From NCBI RefSeq assembly GCF_016925495.1, contig NZ_CP070491.1, forward strand, positions 3,100,001 through 3,164,000: a DNA stretch of 64,000 nucleotides. The letters run 5' to 3'. The notes below the pieces were generated by a model that was not told the DNA's origin, did not search any database, and worked only from the letters and a program-made list of their open reading frames with translations. Source of the stretch: Methylococcus sp. EFPC2. GTDB lineage: Bacteria > Pseudomonadota > Gammaproteobacteria > Methylococcales > Methylococcaceae. Positions 59,057 through 64,000 of the stretch are shown piece by piece (the stretch's first letter is position 1; each line of letters begins with the position of its first letter). The translations under genes and the position numbers were made by a program.

Positions 59057-60358
59057 TCAGACTTTTTGCGGTGCGTCGAAGCGGTATCGATGCCCGTAGG
59101 CAAGGCCGCCCGCGAATAGGATCAACTGCCAGCCGTGCTGAAAATAGATGAGGCTGATGGAGAAATTATTCAGGACGATGATGGCGAACGTGCCCATCAG
59201 GCCCGCGAATAGCGCCGTTCCGTGCGGCAAAATGGTTGGCAGCTCCCGCGCCGCCCGATAAACGACGAGGGCTGCCGCGGCATAAAATGCCACGCCTATG
59301 AGGCCGGTGCGCACCAGCAGTTCCACCATGCCGTTGTGCAACTGCACGTTGTCGGACGATTCGGGATAAAGGGTATTGATGGCAATCAATTCCTTGACGT
59401 TGGGCCCCCAGCCGGTCAAGGGGCGCTGGAAAAAATAATCCAGGCCGATATGGGCCAAGCGAAAGCGGGTCCCGAGAGAACTCAAGGGCACATGCTGCCA
59501 GTCGCCGGAGAGGAGTGCCTGCCAGGTATCCGATTCATCGGTGAGTCGCGCGAACATCGCCGGCCCGAAGCCGTATCCGACCAGAACGGCGACCACCGCC
59601 AGCGTCCCGACCAGCGTTCGCAACTGACCCGCCGGCCCCTCTGCCCGCCGGACATACAGACAGGCCAGGGCAAGCAGTACGGCAGCCACGGTGGATATCC
59701 ACGAAGCCCGGGAAGACAAGGTCACCCAGACGTAAAGCAGCAGTCCCAGCACCGGCAACAGGGCGACCGTGGCCACCCCGGGCCGGCGGAACAGCGCGCT
59801 CCTCTGCTCGTTGAGCCACAGGATCAGCCCCAGGAGCCCGGCGTCGATCAGCGGTGCGGTGTTGTTGCGGTTGACACCCAGAGCCTTTTGCCAATTTGCA
59901 TAATCGAAGATCGGCCCCGGTTCGAACCAGTGACCGTCCAGGAGGATCTTGATCGACAAGCCCGCAAGTGCCAGCAGCAGGCTGATGCGCACCCGCTCCG
60001 CCCGGCCCTGTAAGGCTGCGGCGAACAGGGGAATGAAGGCGTAACCGTAGACCTCGATGAAAGACGGCAGCTTTTTCAGATCCAGCAGATAGAATTCGAT
60101 CACGCCCAGGACAGTGACATAAACGACCCAGGCGGCGCCGATGCGGACCATCGGGTCCGCCCACAGGCGTGCCCGATGATGGATCAGGTGCCAAAGGAAA
60201 GGCGCGGCCAACAGAGCGAGCGACACGTTGGCCAGGGCCTTGGACAAAGCGAGGCCCAGCGAGAAACCACCCAGCGCGGCCCATTCACAGCGAGTAACCC
60301 AGGCCGGTTCGGCGGCGTGATGCGCGGCGGTCACCGCCGGCGACAAAGTATCGTTCAT
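59057..60358 (-). CDS. waaL: O-antigen ligase-family protein
   Basis: 433 residues with about eleven to twelve hydrophobic segments. The large periplasmic loop near residues 268-325 with FQRPLTGWGPNVKELIAINT and the following LHNGMVELLVRTGLIG (His-rich end) is the Wzy_C ligase region that joins O-antigen to lipid A-core in the inner membrane. Wzy polymerases share this form; position within the core cluster favours the ligase. Its start overlaps the GT4 gene upstream by 4 bp. Confidence 0.85.
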   Translation of the reverse strand: MNDTLSPAVTAAHHAAEPAWVTRCEWAALGGFSLGLALSKALANVSLALLAAPFLWHLIHHRARLWADPMVRIGAAWVVYVTVLGVIEFYLLDLKKLPSFIEVYGYAFIPLFAAALQGRAERVRISLLLALAGLSIKILLDGHWFEPGPIFDYANWQKALGVNRNNTAPLIDAGLLGLILWLNEQRSALFRRPGVATVALLPVLGLLLYVWVTLSSRASWISTVAAVLLALACLYVRRAEGPAGQLRTLVGTLAVVAVLVGYGFGPAMFARLTDESDTWQALLSGDWQHVPLSSLGTRFRLAHIGLDYFFQRPLTGWGPNVKELIAINTLYPESSDNVQLHNGMVELLVRTGLIGVAFYAAAALVVYRAARELPTILPHGTALFAGLMGTFAIIVLNNFSISLIYFQHGWQLILFAGGLAYGHRYRFDAPQKV

Positions 60359-61476
60359 GCCCTGTTCTGTGGGTGGGGCGGCTTCGCGCCGCCGGATAGA
60401 TCAAGAATCTCCCGGTAAGTCCGGTCGTTGTCCCGCACCATGCGGGCGATGGAATAATGTTGCAACACCAGGCTTCTTCCCTCGGCCCCATATGACCTTC
60501 CGCGATCTGGCTTGTCCAGCAGCTTCAACAGCGCCTCGGCCAAACCCCGGCTGTCGCCCGGTTCGACCAGATAGCCGTTGACGCCGTCGCGTACCGCCTC
60601 GGGTATGCCTCCGGCTCTGCAGGCGACGATGGGGACCCCGCAGGCGGCGGCCTCCAGCAAGGATACGCCCAAACCTTCCATCCAGGCCGGATGCACCAGG
60701 ATATCGAAACAAGGCATGATCCGGGGAAGGTCGGAGCGAAAACCCGCGAATCTGACCGTGGCATCCAGGCCCCGCTCGCGCACGCTGCGCTGCAGTTCCT
60801 CCTGCAGGGGCCCCTGGCCGAATATCAGTACCTGCACATCGGGATGTCGGGCCAACACGGCCGGCAAGGCATCGAAGAGCACCGTGTGACCCTTGCGCGG
60901 TATCAGTTGCGCGACCGTCGCAAGGACGGGACTGCCGCCGCGCAGCCCGAATTCGGCTAGGAAGGAAGCCTTATCGCATTCCGGACGATAAAGCTCGGTA
61001 TCCACGGCGCTGGGAATGCAGCGGACCTTCTCGGCCGGGACGCCGGCCTGCAGCAGCACCTGCCGTATACCTTCCGAAATGGTCACGATGGTCCGGAACA
61101 AGGGAAACTTGCGGCGCAGATCGAAGCGGCCCGGCGGATTGTCAACCCGCCGGCTGTGTATCATGGGCCGGTTCTCCAGCCAGCCCGCCCAAGCGCCCAG
61201 CATGTCGCCGCGGCGGCTGTGGATATGCAGCAAATCGGGCTTTTCCAAGCGTATGAGCTGGCGCAGACGGGGGATGAAGCCGAGGTCCAGGTCGCCCTTG
61301 AACTTCAACGGACAGACCTTGACGGCCGGGTTGCGGATCGCGCCGGCGATTTCGGCACCTTGGGCACATGCCAAGACATGCTCGCCCGGATATTGCGCCA
61401 ACCCGTCCAGCAGATAGGCGACCTGGCGCGCGCCGCCGTAGAGATAGCGCCCCATCTCGACGTGCAGAACCTTCAA
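60355..61476 (-). CDS. GT4 glycosyltransferase of LPS core
   Basis: 373 residues from a TTG start at 61476, which overlaps the stop of the heptosyltransferase (TTGA) and has GGAGG 7 nt upstream; N-terminus (M)KVLHVEMGRYLYGGARQV. The GT-B fold is complete: donor segment VATVAQLIPRKGHTVLFDAL and EGLGVSLLEAAACGVPIVAC, the E-x7-E region of GT4. The acceptor is probably core heptose or hexose. A much longer frame upstream is not used since it would overlap the neighbour wholly. Confidence 0.88.
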   Translation of the reverse strand: MKVLHVEMGRYLYGGARQVAYLLDGLAQYPGEHVLACAQGAEIAGAIRNPAVKVCPLKFKGDLDLGFIPRLRQLIRLEKPDLLHIHSRRGDMLGAWAGWLENRPMIHSRRVDNPPGRFDLRRKFPLFRTIVTISEGIRQVLLQAGVPAEKVRCIPSAVDTELYRPECDKASFLAEFGLRGGSPVLATVAQLIPRKGHTVLFDALPAVLARHPDVQVLIFGQGPLQEELQRSVRERGLDATVRFAGFRSDLPRIMPCFDILVHPAWMEGLGVSLLEAAACGVPIVACRAGGIPEAVRDGVNGYLVEPGDSRGLAEALLKLLDKPDRGRSYGAEGRSLVLQHYSIARMVRDNDRTYREILDLSGGAKPPHPQNRA

Positions 61477-62519
61477 CTGCCGGCCTCCAGCAGAAGTTTG
61501 GCTTCGTGCAGGACGCGCTCGACCGTATGCGATTTCATGCAGTGGAACTCGCCGTGGCAGGTGGGCCGCCGCCGACAGGGCGAGCAGTCCATGGCTTCGT
61601 ACAGCACCTTGGCGTTCGCGACGCCGGTATCCAGGTAAGGCCGGGTGGAGCCGAACAGGGCCAGGGTCGGAGTCTTCATGGCGATGCCCAGGTGGGTCAG
61701 GCCTGTATCGACGCCTATCGCCAGAGCGGCTTTTTCCACGATGGCGGCGCACTGCCCCAAGCCGGTGTGTCCGGCCAGGTTGACCAGGCCTGGCACTTGG
61801 GAGGCGATCGCAGCGGCGTGCTCCTTGTCCCCCGGCCCGCCCAGCATGAGCACGGTAAGGCCCAGGTCGTCTCGCAGCCGGCCAGCCAGTTCGACCCAGC
61901 GCTCGTCGAACCAGTGTTTCTGCGGCCGCGTGGTGAAAGGGGCGATGACGGCATAGGAGCCGGCGCCCGCGTGGGCCTTCAGCAAGTCGCCCGCCTGTTT
62001 TTCGTCTTCCGGCCCGGGCACGATGTCCATGGCGAAATCCCCGGCGTCCAGCCCCAAGGCCTCCGCCAGCTTGCGGTATTCCTTGCCGATCTTCGGGCTG
62101 TCGCAGCGGCGGTCGACCACGCGGGTCATCAGCCACTGGCTGCCCTCGCGCGAGCCCAGGCCGACGCGCACGGCGCCGCCGCTCAGCCAGGCCCAGACGC
62201 CGCTTTTCAGCAAACCCTGAAGATCCAGCACCAGGTCATAATGTTCGGCCCGCAACGAGCCGATCAGGGAGCGGCTCTCGCCCAACCATTGTCGGTATTG
62301 GCCCCGCTCGCGCAACTGCCGCCAGTGGCGGCGCGGCCAGGCGATCACGCGATCGAGGCGCGGATTGTGGACGAGCAGCGGGACATTGGCCTCCTCGGTC
62401 ATCCAGCTCAAGCGCGCGTGGGGGTAAGCCCGACGCAGCGCGGGTATGAGTCCGGACGCCAGAATGACGTCGCCGATGGCACTGAGGCGGACGATGAGGA
62501 TATTGCGCGGAGCATTCAT
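61473..62519 (-). CDS. Lipopolysaccharide heptosyltransferase (WaaC/WaaF family)
   Basis: 348 residues, GT9 family. N-terminus MNAPRNILIVRLSAIGDVI is the family start with the acceptor-side Asp; the C-terminal GHTGLGQCAAIVEKAALAIGVDTGLTHLG segment binds ADP-heptose. Two CxxC-like pairs near the end (MDCSPCRRRPTCHGEFHC) are seen in some members. It adds heptose to Kdo or to the first heptose of the inner core; WaaC and WaaF cannot be told apart here. It overlaps the GT4 gene downstream by 4 bp and is 9 bp after the upstream GT4 gene. Confidence 0.9.
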   Translation of the reverse strand: MNAPRNILIVRLSAIGDVILASGLIPALRRAYPHARLSWMTEEANVPLLVHNPRLDRVIAWPRRHWRQLRERGQYRQWLGESRSLIGSLRAEHYDLVLDLQGLLKSGVWAWLSGGAVRVGLGSREGSQWLMTRVVDRRCDSPKIGKEYRKLAEALGLDAGDFAMDIVPGPEDEKQAGDLLKAHAGAGSYAVIAPFTTRPQKHWFDERWVELAGRLRDDLGLTVLMLGGPGDKEHAAAIASQVPGLVNLAGHTGLGQCAAIVEKAALAIGVDTGLTHLGIAMKTPTLALFGSTRPYLDTGVANAKVLYEAMDCSPCRRRPTCHGEFHCMKSHTVERVLHEAKLLLEAGS

Positions 62520-62528
62520 GGTATTTCG

Positions 62529-63623
62529 CTAAACGCCGAGTTCGGCCATCAGCTTGGCATACAGATCGAGATAAGCGTCGACGATGGCGGATTGGCCGAA
62601 ATGTGATTGCAGAAAAGCGTTTCCCGCCTCGCCCAGGGTACGACGCTCGGCCTCGGAGGCACCGAGCAACTCCCCGAGGCCGTCGGCCAAACCCGAGACA
62701 TCGCCGATGTCGCGCAACACGCCCGTGCGTTCCTCTTCGATCAGTTCCAAGGCACCCTCGTTGCGTGTGCTGAGCACCGGCAAGCGGTGATTCCAGGCTT
62801 CCAGGATGACGTTGCCCAGGGGTTCGTGGCGCGAAGGGCACACGAACACATCGGCCAGCGCGTAATAAACATCGGGTGGATCCTGCCAGCCCAGCCAGCG
62901 CACCCGGTTCGAGATCGCCAATTCGTCCGCCAGTTTGCGCAAGCTTTCCGCGCGGGGCCCGTCGCCTGCAATCAACAGCAGCGTCGGGCGTCCCCCGACC
63001 GTGGCGGGAATTCCGGCCCAGGCGCGCAGCAATTCGTCGAAGCCTTTTTTTTCGATCAGCCTCCCCAGGGCGAACACCACCCGCGCCTCGTCCGGAACGT
63101 CCCAGCGGCGCCGCGCTTCGGCCAGCTCCGCCGCGCTCGCGCCGGCCGGTTCGGGCACGAAATTACCTATGTGGAACACCCGGTTCGCCGGCATGCCCGA
63201 ACGCACCAGGTAATCGCAGATGCCCCGCGTATTGCCTATCCAGGCGTGCGCGTGGCGGTAATAGCCGTCGATCTTGTAATAACCGCCCAGCCGGGCGATA
63301 TGCACGGCGCGCGCGCGCGCCGGCAGGCGGGTCAAGCGGGTGGCCCGCCCCATATAGGTTTGCACGATGCAGGGCTGGCGTTCGTCCACCAGGCGGCGGA
63401 TACGCCAGAGACTCCAGGCGTCCCACTTGTTGGCCATTGGAACATGGATCTGCTCGATGCCGGTGTCGGCCAAGGCGCACGCCACCGGGCTACCCGCCCG
63501 GTTCACTGCGGCGACAGCTTGCCCTCGGGCGTGCAGGGCTCGCAGCAAGCGGACGTAGAACTGGTCGGCACCGCCGAACTGTCGGCTGCCCAGGATGTGC
63601 AGGGAAGGAATCGTATCACTCAT
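62529..63623 (-). CDS. GT4 glycosyltransferase
   Basis: 364 residues, GT-B fold. N-terminal acceptor domain (SLHILGSRQFGGADQFYVRL) and GT4 donor domain with VVFALGRLIEKKGFDELLRA and FVCPSRHEPLGNVILEAW (the E-x7-E motif). The latter form (EPLGNVILEAW) resembles glycosyltransferases of inner-core or capsule sugar addition. Probably part of the same operon as the heptosyltransferase, 9 bp upstream of it. Confidence 0.87.
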   Translation of the reverse strand: MSDTIPSLHILGSRQFGGADQFYVRLLRALHARGQAVAAVNRAGSPVACALADTGIEQIHVPMANKWDAWSLWRIRRLVDERQPCIVQTYMGRATRLTRLPARARAVHIARLGGYYKIDGYYRHAHAWIGNTRGICDYLVRSGMPANRVFHIGNFVPEPAGASAAELAEARRRWDVPDEARVVFALGRLIEKKGFDELLRAWAGIPATVGGRPTLLLIAGDGPRAESLRKLADELAISNRVRWLGWQDPPDVYYALADVFVCPSRHEPLGNVILEAWNHRLPVLSTRNEGALELIEEERTGVLRDIGDVSGLADGLGELLGASEAERRTLGEAGNAFLQSHFGQSAIVDAYLDLYAKLMAELGV

Positions 63624-63701
63624 CGGCCTGTCGGGGGCATCCTCCGGCAGTCCACCGGCTCCGCACTGTCAGTAACCGGCGGCCGGCGAGCGGCAGGAAT
63701 C

Positions 63702-64000
63702 TCACCGCGCGGAATCCTGGTTCCGCCTAAGGTCCGCCCAGTATTTCAGGCCATACCCCAGCACCAGAGAGCAGACGAACGCCAGGCTGAGGTATTGGAC
63801 GCCTTTCGTCACCTCGCCTTGTATCAGACCCGCCCCGATCAAGCAGGCAGTGACGCCCAAAGGCAGGAAGCCCAGCAGGCTGCCGAGCAGGAAATCCCGG
63901 TGAGCGACCGGCGTCAGTCCCAGAAAAACATTATTGTAGAAGCCGTTCATCGGCAATTGCCGCAACAACAGAACGGACAGCACACCGCGCCCTTCCAGGG
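63702..64000 (-). CDS. TVP38/DedA-type (VTT) membrane protein (partial)
   Basis: The C-terminal 98 or so residues; the frame is open to the right edge, so the N-terminus is outside. LLLRQLPMNGFYNNVFLGLTPV and the following FLLGSLLGFLPLGVTACLIG resemble the VTT (SNARE-associated) domain, with its Arg and Pro/Gly turn before a helix. A further helix and a short basic tail end the protein. Such proteins move lipids such as undecaprenyl phosphate or phospholipids across the membrane. It precedes the GT cluster by 78 bp. Confidence 0.6.
   Translation of the reverse strand, partial: LEGRGVLSVLLLRQLPMNGFYNNVFLGLTPVAHRDFLLGSLLGFLPLGVTACLIGAGLIQGEVTKGVQYLSLAFVCSLVLGYGLKYWADLRRNQDSAR

Noticed and set aside
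61477-62136. 220-codon N-terminal extension of the GT4 enzyme ending at 60355
   Set aside because: It lies wholly inside the heptosyltransferase gene in another frame; the TTG at 61476 with GGAGG gives the family N-terminus.

Overview
The window is about 64 kb of dense, GC-rich bacterial chromosome carrying almost only chromosomal-type genes. I see no insertion sequence, prophage block, CRISPR array, rRNA or complete tRNA. The order ponA / pilMNOPQ-aroK-aroB-damX-hemE is the arrangement of gamma-proteobacteria such as Pseudomonas. Phosphoketolase, class I PPK2, CimA-type citramalate synthase and a glycogen synthase/GH13 pair next to a full LPS-core cluster would fit a Methylococcales-like gamma-proteobacterium. 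That placement is an inference, because no methane or methanol oxidation gene lies in the window.

Layout. 1-5 kb (minus): a partial MotA/TolQ-like protein, a small membrane protein, a Nudix hydrolase, hemE, a DamX-like ATPase, aroB and aroK. 5-10.3 kb (minus): pilMNOPQ, with every junction translationally coupled, behind a clear sigma-70 promoter and a 5'-end stem-loop. 10.4-16.9 kb: ponA, mtfA, a DUF423 protein and pepN. 16.9-25.1 kb: carbon and energy storage, with glgA (267-residue disordered extension), a GH13 enzyme, a radical SAM protein, ppk2 and phosphoketolase. 25.2-29.2 kb: sucAB. 29.3-39.8 kb: an EAL/HDOD protein, ygiQ, cimA, mazG, a PfkB kinase, gcvH, hemA-prfA and a YaiI protein. 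39.8-44.2 kb: small genes, a HAD phosphatase, a Crp-type regulator and thyA.

44.2-55 kb is rich in redox and stress control. It holds a genuine Fe-S FNR downstream of gap-pyk-fbp, an orphan NarL-type response regulator, hslO, msrA, an M48 lipoprotein protease and the RegB/RegA (PrrB/PrrA) two-component system. The stretch just after fnr has two tandem FNR boxes (one perfect), a -10 at the class II distance and a very strong terminator: a candidate FNR-dependent small RNA. A third FNR box sits correctly placed before a 54-residue membrane protein. Two near-identical RegA-type boxes lie upstream of regB.

55-56 kb: a UmuD-like protease without UmuC is divergent from a 49-residue ORF whose C-terminus copies the FtsZ C-terminal peptide. 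Between them is an 18-bp near-palindrome covering the umuD -10. This looks like a damage-induced pair with a built-in division-control peptide, and is the least expected item in the window. 56.1-64 kb (minus) is an LPS core/O-antigen cluster: msbA, a glycosyltransferase with sialyltransferase motifs, an O-antigen ligase, two GT4 enzymes, a heptosyltransferase and a partial TVP38/DedA-like protein.
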